DNA of 44,286 bases from positions 1 to 44,286 of the forward strand of contig JAFRZW010000009.1 in the NCBI GenBank assembly GCA_017442365.1, given 5' to 3'. A program made the position numbers and the translations under genes. Position 1 is the first letter of the stretch; every line of letters starts with the position of its first letter. Shown in pieces: positions 1 to 9,684 of the stretch. The notes under the pieces were generated by a model, which saw only the letters and a program-made list of their open reading frames with translations, did not search any database and had not been told where the DNA came from. This DNA comes from Rikenellaceae bacterium. Its GTDB lineage: Bacteria; Bacteroidota; Bacteroidia; Bacteroidales; Rikenellaceae.

Positions 1-561
1 GGACAAATGTATTTCTCCACTTTGCTCAATTTGCCCTAAGTGATAGTTGATAGTAGGTACAGTTACACCAAACAATTCTGCCATTCTCTGTTGAGATAGC
101 CAAAATGTGTTGGTATCGAAGATGACCTGCACCTGTGCTTTACCACGAGCCCCCTTGTAGAGAAGAATAGTTGATTCCATACTGCGAACAGCTACATCGC
201 CCGTCATAGTAGCAGAGAAATACTCCTGAGCGATCTTCACCATATTCTTCTTTTGGTCGGCATTCATAGCGATAGCCATACAAGCGGCTCGTGAAAGTTT
301 GATGCTAATCACTTCGCGCACACCACCATTTCCAAGCTCTGCCATTTCGGTAAACTCTACAAAGTGCTCTCCAAGATGATAACCCTTCTGTGTTACCCAA
401 GCCTGAGCCTTTGCCATCACACGCTCGAAATTCCAATACTTCCCATAGCCCATCACTCGCGCCAACTTACGCGAGTTCCACCATTCCTTGCCCTCCGAAT
501 CCACTGCTCGTAGCTGCTCGAAAGGTGATTGTAGTTCGGGGATATTTTTATCTTTATCCAT
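1..561 (-). CDS. DinD/BRO-N-like plus RhuM-like protein (C-terminus cut by window edge)
   Basis: The minus-strand frame is open from an ATG at 559-561 to the window edge (187 codons), so the C-terminus is missing. Residues about 15-120 carry a BRO-N/DinD-like segment: WWNSRKLARVMGYGKYWNF, then an SIKLSRAACMAIAMNAD stretch. Residues about 130-187 switch to a RhuM-like start, with STILLYKG, then WLSQQRMAELFGVTVPTI, a helix-turn-helix-like motif typical of RhuM/virulence-associated proteins. The start lies 13 bp downstream of the DndB-like gene on the same strand, so it may be the last gene of the BREX operon. Its base composition is less A+T-rich than the BREX genes, so it could equally be an older neighbour. 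A role in DNA-damage response or regulation is family-level inference. It could be a fusion of two gene families; the missing end prevents a firm call. Confidence 0.7.
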   Translation of the reverse strand, partial: MDKDKNIPELQSPFEQLRAVDSEGKEWWNSRKLARVMGYGKYWNFERVMAKAQAWVTQKGYHLGEHFVEFTEMAELGNGGVREVISIKLSRAACMAIAMNADQKKNMVKIAQEYFSATMTGDVAVRSMESTILLYKGARGKAQVQVIFDTNTFWLSQQRMAELFGVTVPTINYHLGQIEQSGEIHLS

Positions 562-574
562 ATATACTATAGGG

Positions 575-1834
575 CTAGTACATCTTGATTTTTTCTAATT
601 GAGCCTCAATATTATTTATATCAATATTAAGTGCTTTCGCATATTTCTTTTTAAATGCTGTTATCTCACGATCCGTCAACATCGTTGAGTCATACAAAAA
701 CATCAATAATTTGTCTATTATTGAAGAATGTGTCATTATCATCGTTTGTTTAATAGGATCCCACAAAATATTAATCCATGGCTCTTTAGATATGCACATC
801 TCCATCTCTGAGTATATTGCCATACATTCGGAAAGTTGTATATCTTTTCTAAAACAAGTTTCTAATATAGCTGTAATTAAACGTGGTAGTGCAATAGGTC
901 TAAAATACATTAACCCACCAGTTTCACGATTTCGATATGGTAATGCTGCATTATCCGTTGCTCCTACATACTCTTTTACTCCTTTAAATACATCAGTAAA
1001 TAGGTTCCAAAAATCAACTAAATATTTTTCAAATTCATCTATTTCATTTTGACTAGGTCGAAACTTTAGATTTTTGTCTAAATCAGGATTAGACAATAAT
1101 TTCTTTTTATTTTTTGTGATACTTATATAATACCTATATATAATTTTGTTGGTTTCATACAATGTAAGCAATGACGTAAAAGACTTTGTGTCATTGGAAA
1201 GAGCTTTAGATTTCTTAGCTGGTCCAATCTTGTCATTTATAAATAAAGGATATGTTTCCAATAGGTTTCTTGTTACTATAGCGACGGTATCATCTTCATC
1301 TAGGGCTATTATATCTCCTGTGCTTACAGGTTTAGCATACCTATTTAATGTGGAAAAAATTCTTCGTGTTTTTTCCATCCCTTCCTTATTCTTCTGATGC
1401 CCTATTAAAATTACAGCAATCGATTCGTCACCTAGTTCTGGGCGCTCTTTTATGGCTGATTTAATTCCTTCTACTCGATGTTGACCATCAACTGGAAAAA
1501 TCTTTTCATCTCCAGTTAGCCTTAAAAATCCCATATTATAATAATCTTCGCCTTTGAAACCGACCTCTATCTCATTCCAAATAGGTTCTCCATCATATAC
1601 TGCTAACACCAATGAATTAAAGAAATGTTCCTTTTGAGTCAGGATGTACGATGTAATACTCTTATGATTCTCTGTTAAGGAACGTTGTAACTGATCTTTT
1701 AAAGAAGTTGAAGTGTGTAGTTCATCATCAATAGGTCTAACCAAATTTGCGATCTGGGTAAAAGTAAAAGAAGATGTGTAGTAAACGATATTACCTAATA
1801 CTCCTCTAATGGCTGGTATATTGAATGCGTTCAT
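575..1834 (-). CDS. DGQHR-domain protein, DndB-like
   Basis: This 419-aa protein has the signature DGQHR at residues 116-120, within FPVDGQHRVEGIKSAI. The motif defines the DGQHR/DndB-like family. In phosphorothioation (Dnd) loci DndB is known as a regulator of the modification genes and a DNA-binding ATPase-like protein. A following stretch, RRIFSTLNRYAKPVSTGD, is also typical of the family. There is no signal peptide or membrane segment, so it should be cytosolic. It starts one base after the stop of the GIY-YIG gene, which suggests translational coupling. The context beside BrxP (a DndC relative) and a sulfur-binding-like protein supports a role in regulating or gating sulfur modification. 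That role is inference; the family call is firm. Confidence 0.8.
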   Translation of the reverse strand: MNAFNIPAIRGVLGNIVYYTSSFTFTQIANLVRPIDDELHTSTSLKDQLQRSLTENHKSITSYILTQKEHFFNSLVLAVYDGEPIWNEIEVGFKGEDYYNMGFLRLTGDEKIFPVDGQHRVEGIKSAIKERPELGDESIAVILIGHQKNKEGMEKTRRIFSTLNRYAKPVSTGDIIALDEDDTVAIVTRNLLETYPLFINDKIGPAKKSKALSNDTKSFTSLLTLYETNKIIYRYYISITKNKKKLLSNPDLDKNLKFRPSQNEIDEFEKYLVDFWNLFTDVFKGVKEYVGATDNAALPYRNRETGGLMYFRPIALPRLITAILETCFRKDIQLSECMAIYSEMEMCISKEPWINILWDPIKQTMIMTHSSIIDKLLMFLYDSTMLTDREITAFKKKYAKALNIDINNIEAQLEKIKMY

Positions 1835-1835
1835 A

Positions 1836-2369
1836 TCAAAATGCTTTTATAGGGTCTTTATATTCAATTTTATCTGGAAGGTCACTGTTAAAAGGCGGTA
1901 ATATGGCTCGTATTATGGTTTTCTCGCCATCTTCAATTAATTTATTATCTTTTGTATAACAGAATTTAACGTATAAATAATTTTTCCAATGTCTAAAAAG
2001 ACGTTTAATTTTAGGTCTTCCTTTTATGTATGTACTCTCCCACAGGTATCTTCTAACTCGTTTTTGAATATTCTCACTATCTGTATATAATGCACGACCG
2101 ACATATGCAAGATACATTTCTGATGATGGAAGTGTTTGTCCTTGAATGAAAAACAAATATAAACCACCAGCATCGTTAGGCAATGCATTAAGCCCTGTCG
2201 ATAAAGTACCATCTTCACTTAGATACTTAATATAATCTGACCAAGGCAGTGCATTAATTTCACTTTTAATTTTAGGCGATGCTTCGTTCCATCGCTCTGG
2301 GTCATGATAATACTTGCAATGAAATGCAGGGGTCCGATCATCGGCTTCTATAAATGCATCTATATTCAT
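1836..2369 (-). CDS. GIY-YIG nuclease-like protein
   Basis: This 177-aa protein contains a GIY-YIG-like fold pattern. GLYLFF sits at residues 69-74 (the GIY strand) and AYVGRA at 88-93 (the YIG strand). A basic helix follows with RVRRYL at about 104-109. A candidate metal-binding Glu is at 149 in EDGEKTIIRA, and a conserved-type Asn is at 161 in PPFN. These are the usual order and spacing of the catalytic elements (Tyr, Tyr, Arg, Glu, Asn). The N-terminal 60 residues are not recognised. The gene follows brxL by 12 bp and precedes the DGQHR gene by one base, so it is probably co-transcribed with BREX. It may be the nuclease arm of the system or an accessory restriction enzyme. No function has been inferred beyond the fold. 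Confidence 0.68.
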   Translation of the reverse strand: MNIDAFIEADDRTPAFHCKYYHDPERWNEASPKIKSEINALPWSDYIKYLSEDGTLSTGLNALPNDAGGLYLFFIQGQTLPSSEMYLAYVGRALYTDSENIQKRVRRYLWESTYIKGRPKIKRLFRHWKNYLYVKFCYTKDNKLIEDGEKTIIRAILPPFNSDLPDKIEYKDPIKAF

Positions 2370-2381
2370 AGTACTGATTAT

Positions 2382-3812
2382 TTATTTTATCCAGAACTCT
2401 GGCATTGTTGTTTTGAATTCTGCATCAATATAATGGCATTGTTCCTTTATAATACCACGTCTACGAATAGCAGGCTGTAAACAATACATATCAAAATCGT
2501 CCTTATTGACATCTGATGCACTTATCCAATGTGGGAATAATAACTTCATATATGCTACAGCAATACGTTTCACAGCATTATAATCACGCGTATCTGCATT
2601 TTTATCATATCCTACTAACTCCTCAAACAATAATCCATAAATGTTTTGAGTACGAAGCGAATGAAGTATCTCCGAAAAATACTCGACGTTAATAGTCCAT
2701 CCTTTATAGATAACACCCTTGTTAATGCGAGGCAAGTGCCATCCTTCAATGAAACAATGAAAACGATCTAACAAAGCAGACTCGCGAAAAGACTGAGGTA
2801 ATGAGTCAAAATACCTATAATTCAATGGTCGTCTTTGATCACTCAATGGGATATTTCCCATAAGCATCAAACCACATTCCGAGCTGAATTCATTATTATC
2901 AATTGTCGTTTTACCAGACTCTAAATATGATTTCAATGCAGCCTGTATCTCTGCCGGTTCTTGAAAAATGATTGTTTGTATTTCATCAAAAGCTGTAAAA
3001 TCATGGTTTTTAATTATACCATTCTGTTGTTTGGCCTTATCATAAAATAACTTTGCTCTTGTAACTTTTCCTCCACTTACAAGCCAACCATATTTAGATA
3101 GGTTGCCAAAAACAAAAGATTTTCCAGTTCCTTTGGGTGCCAATTCTATTACATTTAATCTTGGTTCAATGAATATCAGCAGACGAGTCAAAAACTCTAA
3201 CTTCTCAGTCATTGTATTAAATCCATCCGCCTCATATTCCATTGCAGATAATAATACATCAATCCATTCCTGAGTTGAGAATACTTTTCTAGCATCTCTT
3301 AGATATTCAAGGTCTACAGAACGATATGGCTTGAATGGCTTGTAATCAACCATCTCGACGTGGTTCTTCTTGCCATCCTCATCAGGTAAAACAGATAATT
3401 TAATGATACCCCATTTTTCACCATCTACAAGTTCCCCAGTATGGCTCTTATAAACATATTCTGGAATTTGCCCCTCATTGATTTTAATACCCAAATCAGG
3501 AATTCCAAATCTACGAATACCCTTTACCAAATCTATGTATATAATAAACCTAGTCAACAAAGTTATTTCTTCTCCAGCAGACAATCTATCTTTGACATCA
3601 GTTTGTTTCTGGGGTATAACCATATCAAGGAAATTTGTAAGCCCATCACGATTTACAACTCCATCATTGCTTATGTAGCGTTTGAGGATGAAGTCTTTTA
3701 CGAAGGATGGCAAATTGCGTCCAGCAAATAAACTATTGGTAGATGCAGGATCTTTATATATTGCCATAGAAGCAAATTGCTCCCTTATTTTCTGACTTGT
3801 TACTTCATTCAT
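2382..3812 (-). CDS. brxL: BrxL-like AAA ATPase of type 4 BREX (short form)
   Basis: This 476-aa protein is related to BrxL, the Lon-like BREX ATPase. It has Walker A APKGTGKS at residues 225-232, a Walker B-like FTAFDEIQ at 272-279, a sensor-like LMLMGNIPL near 316-324, and an arginine-rich PAIRRRG near the C-terminus. Type 1 BrxL is about 650-700 residues with a C-terminal Lon-type protease domain. This protein stops soon after the ATPase core, so that domain appears to be absent. In other BREX systems BrxL forms a DNA-bound ring needed for phage exclusion. It lies 2 bp downstream of pglZ, matching the type 4 order brxP-brxC-pglZ-brxL. The short form could be normal for the subtype rather than a truncation. 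Confidence 0.82.
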   Translation of the reverse strand: MNEVTSQKIREQFASMAIYKDPASTNSLFAGRNLPSFVKDFILKRYISNDGVVNRDGLTNFLDMVIPQKQTDVKDRLSAGEEITLLTRFIIYIDLVKGIRRFGIPDLGIKINEGQIPEYVYKSHTGELVDGEKWGIIKLSVLPDEDGKKNHVEMVDYKPFKPYRSVDLEYLRDARKVFSTQEWIDVLLSAMEYEADGFNTMTEKLEFLTRLLIFIEPRLNVIELAPKGTGKSFVFGNLSKYGWLVSGGKVTRAKLFYDKAKQQNGIIKNHDFTAFDEIQTIIFQEPAEIQAALKSYLESGKTTIDNNEFSSECGLMLMGNIPLSDQRRPLNYRYFDSLPQSFRESALLDRFHCFIEGWHLPRINKGVIYKGWTINVEYFSEILHSLRTQNIYGLLFEELVGYDKNADTRDYNAVKRIAVAYMKLLFPHWISASDVNKDDFDMYCLQPAIRRRGIIKEQCHYIDAEFKTTMPEFWIK

Positions 3813-3814
3813 AA

Positions 3815-6235
3815 TTAAAACCCTCCAAATAGATCATCTTCATCAACACCAGTCCTAATAATTAATGAATCAGACTGGGTATAATCATTAATTTTTAATA
3901 CAATCTGTGTAGATGTTTCTACAAGATTTAGACGTTCACTTTCGTATGTACAATTATCTGTTTTGATTAATGAATAATCTACACCATTATATTTTACACT
4001 TGGCGTATCAACTGTTGAAAGCCCTTTTATCCTATACTTCACAATAGGTTTAGATGCTGATATCTCATTATCGATTAGAGATGCAGAATATATACTTGCA
4101 TTCTTTTTGTTTGAAACTATAATAATAGGGACAAGAACCTCCTCAGGAGTACATCCACCATGTGCACCTAATCCTGCAGGCGTCTTTGAGGTTAATGAAT
4201 TATAGTTCATTGAGCACATTGTTTTCTGGTCCTCTAATACAATGTATGATGAGTCGTCACCTATATGGCTATTTTGCAATGTTGCATATCGTCCAGAATG
4301 ACTAGACTTAATTCCTGCAATATTTAATCCCTTGCCATATTGTGCCATATAACTGATACCATGATCAGATATAAACGCAATCTTTTTCCCATTATATTGT
4401 GCAAGAACGGAAGATATAGCCTTTTCTATAATTCCAAATTCTTCAATTATATAATTAGGATAGGATTTGTTACTATGAGCATATGTGTCTAAATCTCCTA
4501 CCTTTTTTAATTTATTTGGTGAAGAAATCTCATCCAATTTAACCTTGTTTATCTCGGTTGTTGATGGTAATTCTGCAACGCCAATATGTACTTCATTTAA
4601 GTAAGCACCATCTACTTGATGCTTCTTAATTTGTTCTGTTATAAACGGAATCCAATCTACTCCAAGACCATCTATCCAATAATATACATCAATATCTTCT
4701 CTATTGTGTAATATTGTTTTTACGGTCTTAAAGTTGTTATACCACATCTCAAACGAGGCCGATGATGAATTTTTATCTAAAATCAATTGAGAAATCAAAT
4801 CTGTTGGTCTATTAGAGATTTTTGATTTGCGATATTCATCAATGTATGAATTAATCCAAATATTCTCAGCATCTACATTTAAGTTGGATACAGAAGTGTA
4901 TGAATATAATTCTGGATACAAAGACTGTATTTTTTCTCTTGAAATTACACCACGCCCTAACCACTCTATCATCAGCTGGCGTTCAGTGTATGTTAGAGGT
5001 GTAATATATTTCATCGCAATCTGATATCCTCGTTCAGGATCTGTAGCAATTGAATTCAGCTTACTATAAACCTTGTTTTCTGAAAGTTCCGTGATTTTAA
5101 CATCAAACTTCATCGCTTCCATCAACATTATTCTGCGTTTCTCTAGCGATACTTCATTCAATGGCTCTTCATAGATCAATGTCTCTAACAGAGAAAATAA
5201 TTCGGTGGTACTTTGTGAATTACATAGTCTTAGAACCCTATTTAGATAACTCTCTTCACCATGTTTAAATAGATAATAGTTCTTAAGCAACCAGCGTGAA
5301 AAATCATCTTGATATTCAAACCAAATATGTATGAAATCAATTTCGTTGTTAAGAGCATACGAATTAAATCTCTTGTGTACGAATGATTCAAAGGTAAATG
5401 ATGATATGTCTATATTAGATGCCAGTTGTTCCCAATACAGAACATCTCCATCTCCGAGTTGTAGATTGCCAAAATCGAGTTCAAGTCCTTTGGTAAGAAA
5501 CTCAAATACGTTACTGCAAATTACATAATCGAAAGCATTATCAGGATGTGCATTATGAGCGTTGTCAAAAATCGTTTTTGAACTACAAATAATCTGATTC
5601 TTAACCTTATTGCCAACCTTCCATAAGGCAATCCATTCTCTCATATTGCGACAGATGGTAAATTTATCATCTAACGATTGTATTCCATATGTATTATTGT
5701 TTGTCAATATGAGTTTATATTTAGCAGTATCTTTTCCGGAACGATACTCCCAGATATGAATATTAGGATCGCTTTTGAATTGATTCATTTTACTTTGCAT
5801 TCCAATAATCGGAATGTATACTCTTTGATGATCCAATTGCGCAGCTTCTGGAGAAGATATTAACCTGATTGTTTTAACTAATGAATTAAATTCTTTATAA
5901 TGCTCGTTATCATAGAATCTGGTTATCTCAGAGAATGGAGCTATTACAAAATCGTTAGATGGAAGGTGTTCTATGTACTCTTTAAACCTATCTGCCAATT
6001 GTGAATATGTCATTAACTCATCATCATTGCTCTCATCCATCCATTTATCCATACCTTGCACAAAAACGCAATGATTACTACATTCTTGTACGAATGCATT
6101 AAAATCATTGAAGCTCTCAAATAAGACAAAACGTAGTGGATAACGGTTACGGAGAGAACACTCTGCACCTGTCCAATTTTTATCTATTTCAATTTCTTGA
6201 TATAGCTCCTCTACAGAATCAATGATCTTGTACAT
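3815..6235 (-). CDS. pglZ: BREX PglZ, alkaline-phosphatase-superfamily protein
   Basis: This 806-aa protein has a C-terminal PglZ domain with the alkaline-phosphatase-superfamily metal-site motifs. WIDGLG is at residues 520-525 (candidate nucleophile/metal Asp 522), SDHG at 623-626, and AHGGCTPEE at 691-699. The N-terminal 500 residues are mostly helical and unrecognised, as is usual for PglZ. PglZ is the one gene shared by all BREX types and is needed for both host DNA marking and phage exclusion. The biochemical reaction is not settled. It is packed between brxC (5 bp) and brxL (2 bp). The residues expected for metal binding look intact, so the gene should be functional. Confidence 0.88.
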   Translation of the reverse strand: MYKIIDSVEELYQEIEIDKNWTGAECSLRNRYPLRFVLFESFNDFNAFVQECSNHCVFVQGMDKWMDESNDDELMTYSQLADRFKEYIEHLPSNDFVIAPFSEITRFYDNEHYKEFNSLVKTIRLISSPEAAQLDHQRVYIPIIGMQSKMNQFKSDPNIHIWEYRSGKDTAKYKLILTNNNTYGIQSLDDKFTICRNMREWIALWKVGNKVKNQIICSSKTIFDNAHNAHPDNAFDYVICSNVFEFLTKGLELDFGNLQLGDGDVLYWEQLASNIDISSFTFESFVHKRFNSYALNNEIDFIHIWFEYQDDFSRWLLKNYYLFKHGEESYLNRVLRLCNSQSTTELFSLLETLIYEEPLNEVSLEKRRIMLMEAMKFDVKITELSENKVYSKLNSIATDPERGYQIAMKYITPLTYTERQLMIEWLGRGVISREKIQSLYPELYSYTSVSNLNVDAENIWINSYIDEYRKSKISNRPTDLISQLILDKNSSSASFEMWYNNFKTVKTILHNREDIDVYYWIDGLGVDWIPFITEQIKKHQVDGAYLNEVHIGVAELPSTTEINKVKLDEISSPNKLKKVGDLDTYAHSNKSYPNYIIEEFGIIEKAISSVLAQYNGKKIAFISDHGISYMAQYGKGLNIAGIKSSHSGRYATLQNSHIGDDSSYIVLEDQKTMCSMNYNSLTSKTPAGLGAHGGCTPEEVLVPIIIVSNKKNASIYSASLIDNEISASKPIVKYRIKGLSTVDTPSVKYNGVDYSLIKTDNCTYESERLNLVETSTQIVLKINDYTQSDSLIIRTGVDEDDLFGGF

Positions 6236-6240
6236 AATGA

Positions 6241-9200
6241 CTATGAATTAATTTTATCCAACAACCATTCATTATTGGTATCACATAACCTTAAAAGCAT
6301 ATCTTTCGCTTCATCTAATGAGGAAATCTTAGATATTCTTTCTTTTGCTTTTAGACGCTTTTCAGACACAATATCTGGGTTAATTACAGGTTGCTCACTG
6401 GGCAGACTTGGCTCAACATGAGTAGGTTCAACTGACAAAGTTTGCTCAAGTCTCCAGTTCTTAGCAGATGTAATTACTTCTTCTTCTGTCCAATAACCAA
6501 CAGTTGATTCAAGGTGCCCTGTGATATAATTTCTAACTTCTTCAATTTCGTTCTCTTGAATATTAACATATTCTATTTGCATTAAGAAATTCTTGAATCC
6601 ATCATTAAACGCTTCATCAACATTGAGGATATTTTTCATTTCTATCCTCTGTTCCTCTATTAATGATAATGTTTGATTTACCAGAGCAGGGTTACGTAGC
6701 TCGCGTTCCATACAAATCTGCACAATATCATCAATCAAGGTCTTTATGCTGTCACTAATGGAAACTATAATAGGTAAACTAGCGAAAGCTGAAGGCGAAG
6801 CATACTTCAATGTCCAAAGAGGATTATTTTTCTTGGCCAAAAAGTCTCCAGTTATAGCAAAACGTGCATCTTTCAAACTTGTTACATCTGAATAAGTATT
6901 TCCTTTGTTATTTAATTTGAATAAAGAAATCAACTCTTTACACAGTTTGCCTTCTTCGGGAGTCTGGAATTTGAAGTTAAGTTTGCTATTTGACTTATTG
7001 TCATCCCATACCTTAAACAACAACACAATATCATCGATAAGAGCATTGGCATCTCTTGGTTTACCTTGTGGATCGAATATCTTATTAACCCAAGGTCTAA
7101 GAGCGAAAGCCATTATACCCATAGCAGCAAAACTACCATAAAAACCATATGGTGGTTGTGTTAGTATTGAGAACTTATCATCAAAGTTAAATGGCAGACT
7201 CTTATCAGCATACTTAATAATTTTATTTACTTTATCACACGCAGCCTTAAATGGATGATCATCCGAAACTTCTGATTTCCAATTGAGGTTTTCATCCAAG
7301 CAATCTTGAATTAGATATTGCACTGGACGCATTTGCTGATTGATGCTAATGAACTCACTTTTCGTTGTTGCAAAAAGAAAAGTTCTTACCATTTCTTTAG
7401 AGTTCTGTTGTTTCCAGAATGTAGAAGGTGCTTTTTGTCTTAATATCTCATGTGCATCTGGGCCATAAGGAAAGATAACAGGAGCTATAGATGAATTAAC
7501 TATGGAAGATAAATGTTTTACAGAAATAGGTTGCTTATCTTCCCCGTTAATATACACAATTGCATTATTCCTTTGGACAGATTCCATCCATTCTTTAACC
7601 ATTGCCATAGCATGGTCCTTATGAACCTTTTGCTGATCTAAAAATCCATGGCTACTTGCACAAGCATAGTTTGCTTGGAATTCAATAAACTGCTCGTATT
7701 TAGCGTCAGTCATCACCTCATCAAAGACTATAAAAACTATGTTCTTCAAGTCTTTATCATCTTCGTCAACTGAACATTTCTCAGCAAAAGTACGTAAAGT
7801 CGCTAATTCTGTATTATTACGAGCCAACAATAATGCAAAGAATAAGCTGCTACTTTTGCTTTCTTTCTTACCATTCTTGATCTGGCTACGCAATTGGGAT
7901 TCGTTTTGAACATCAGAATAGAACTTAAATGCAAATGGTCTAATGACTTTTTGCATAAATTTCTTTTCAAATATAGTCTTGGCGACATCTGAAAAATTAA
8001 GAATCTGGTGAGTGAAACGATATTGAACATTTCGCATTTCAGTCTTTTTCTCCTCAATCTCACCGGATGGTAATGCCGAAAATTGTACAGAATAAAGACC
8101 TCCAGGAGCACGTTGAATTACACCGTTCTCATTAAACCAGTTAAGAATTTCATCAACAGTATCACCATAAGTTGTGCCAGCAAATAGTGAGCGAATATTA
8201 TCCTCTGACGGTGTAACAAGTCCGTTATTATTCTCTCCTGAGACATTATTAAATGCATTAAGCAAGAGAATACCCTTGAATACGGCAAAGTAATCATCTC
8301 CCATACTACTCACCAACTGCACATACGAGTTGTAACGCTCAGTCACTGCTCCGTAGTTGGTAACATCATCTTGAAAAACTTTCAAAACATAATCCCATAG
8401 ATAATCAGCAGTGATTGTTTCTCCATTGAAGAATAACTCCTCATTATCTAAGAAAGCTCTAATTGCATCATTTTGTCCCAAAAACTCAAATACACTTCGA
8501 CTAGAAGAACCTACAACTGTGGCATAATGAGTCGCCAGATTTGCGGTTCCTGGATGTAATGGAAATAAGTTTAATAAATCCTCTTTCGTTGATAATGTAT
8601 CATTACTTGTTGCTGTAAAGATTTCCAGCAATTGAGGATTCATTGAGTAGAATGATTGGCTCATCTTTGAATGGCGTTCTTTGTCGACAATCTCAAATTT
8701 TCGAGACATAATTTTAAATGCCGACACAGACTCCATATTATATTTCATTCGATGATATCTACCATCAGTCTGTTTTAATTGTTCCGAATCTATTCCATTA
8801 AATGCAGAAGGGTGAGAAATAAGGAATATATATGAGTTATTCTCCTCATTCATAAATTTCTCAGCAACATCCTGCAACTCTTTAAGTACAGGCACACCGA
8901 TAGGGTCTGTCATTACATCTGTAAACTCATCCCAGATAATTAGCAGTCCATTGTATTCACCTAATTCGATTAATTTATCTTGTACTTCAATCAACCATTG
9001 CTTTAGGCTCTCGTTATTCATTCGAACATCCAAGCCTGCAACTCGCAAAGTGTCAGTTACCCGATGGAACGTACCAAGATCTCCAGTCGCAAGTTTTGAA
9101 ATAAGTTGCTCTGTTGTAGATACGATGGATGATAGAAGCGTACTAGTCTCTATTCTGCGTTTCCAAATCTCTGGTTCCTTATTGATTTGTTCAATGTAAT

Positions 9201-9684
9201 TTTCAAAATCTGTTGGAACGCAAATATCAATTCCCTTATTCTTCAGAGTAGATGTAACTGCTTTTTGAAGAACCAATGCAAGGTCAGATGTATGAGTCAT
9301 TGCCCCTAAACCATAAACCTTAACAGGCAACAATCTTTTTTCTTCTCGTAATTTATATATGGCTTGACGAATAGAATCAAATTTACCGTCACCAAACTCA
9401 TAATCTACCCATTCACGAATATCATCAACGGGATCACATAGCAAGTGGCTGATTACGGCAACAGCGTGACTTTTACCAGTACCATAGGTACCATTAATCC
9501 AAAATGACTTGTGATTATCAATGTCATTGCCACGAACAGATTTAAGTACGGTTCGTAGAACGCTATTAAACTGTTCATTGGGAATAAACGATGTCCATTC
9601 TCCCTCTTTTTCATCTGCAATGACGTAGGCAGCCTTACCGCCACGCAGTTTTATTATATCGTCATACTTAGTAGCCATAGCCAA
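6241..9684 (-). CDS. brxC: BREX BrxC/PglY-like P-loop ATPase
   Basis: This large 1147-aa ATPase has Walker A GTYGTGKS at residues 65-72, the form typical of BrxC/PglY, and a Walker B LLIIWDEF at 247-254. The rest is long, helical and lacks recognisable enzymatic motifs, as in other BrxC proteins, which are 1100-1300 residues. The start follows the stop of the 149-aa gene directly. Within two codons there is a second ATG (MAMATK), so the true start could be M3. BrxC is a core component of all BREX types, probably an ATP-dependent scaffold or switch. Order and strand match type 4 BREX. The ORF is uninterrupted. Confidence 0.87.
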   Translation of the reverse strand: MAMATKYDDIIKLRGGKAAYVIADEKEGEWTSFIPNEQFNSVLRTVLKSVRGNDIDNHKSFWINGTYGTGKSHAVAVISHLLCDPVDDIREWVDYEFGDGKFDSIRQAIYKLREEKRLLPVKVYGLGAMTHTSDLALVLQKAVTSTLKNKGIDICVPTDFENYIEQINKEPEIWKRRIETSTLLSSIVSTTEQLISKLATGDLGTFHRVTDTLRVAGLDVRMNNESLKQWLIEVQDKLIELGEYNGLLIIWDEFTDVMTDPIGVPVLKELQDVAEKFMNEENNSYIFLISHPSAFNGIDSEQLKQTDGRYHRMKYNMESVSAFKIMSRKFEIVDKERHSKMSQSFYSMNPQLLEIFTATSNDTLSTKEDLLNLFPLHPGTANLATHYATVVGSSSRSVFEFLGQNDAIRAFLDNEELFFNGETITADYLWDYVLKVFQDDVTNYGAVTERYNSYVQLVSSMGDDYFAVFKGILLLNAFNNVSGENNNGLVTPSEDNIRSLFAGTTYGDTVDEILNWFNENGVIQRAPGGLYSVQFSALPSGEIEEKKTEMRNVQYRFTHQILNFSDVAKTIFEKKFMQKVIRPFAFKFYSDVQNESQLRSQIKNGKKESKSSSLFFALLLARNNTELATLRTFAEKCSVDEDDKDLKNIVFIVFDEVMTDAKYEQFIEFQANYACASSHGFLDQQKVHKDHAMAMVKEWMESVQRNNAIVYINGEDKQPISVKHLSSIVNSSIAPVIFPYGPDAHEILRQKAPSTFWKQQNSKEMVRTFLFATTKSEFISINQQMRPVQYLIQDCLDENLNWKSEVSDDHPFKAACDKVNKIIKYADKSLPFNFDDKFSILTQPPYGFYGSFAAMGIMAFALRPWVNKIFDPQGKPRDANALIDDIVLLFKVWDDNKSNSKLNFKFQTPEEGKLCKELISLFKLNNKGNTYSDVTSLKDARFAITGDFLAKKNNPLWTLKYASPSAFASLPIIVSISDSIKTLIDDIVQICMERELRNPALVNQTLSLIEEQRIEMKNILNVDEAFNDGFKNFLMQIEYVNIQENEIEEVRNYITGHLESTVGYWTEEEVITSAKNWRLEQTLSVEPTHVEPSLPSEQPVINPDIVSEKRLKAKERISKISSLDEAKDMLLRLCDTNNEWLLDKINS

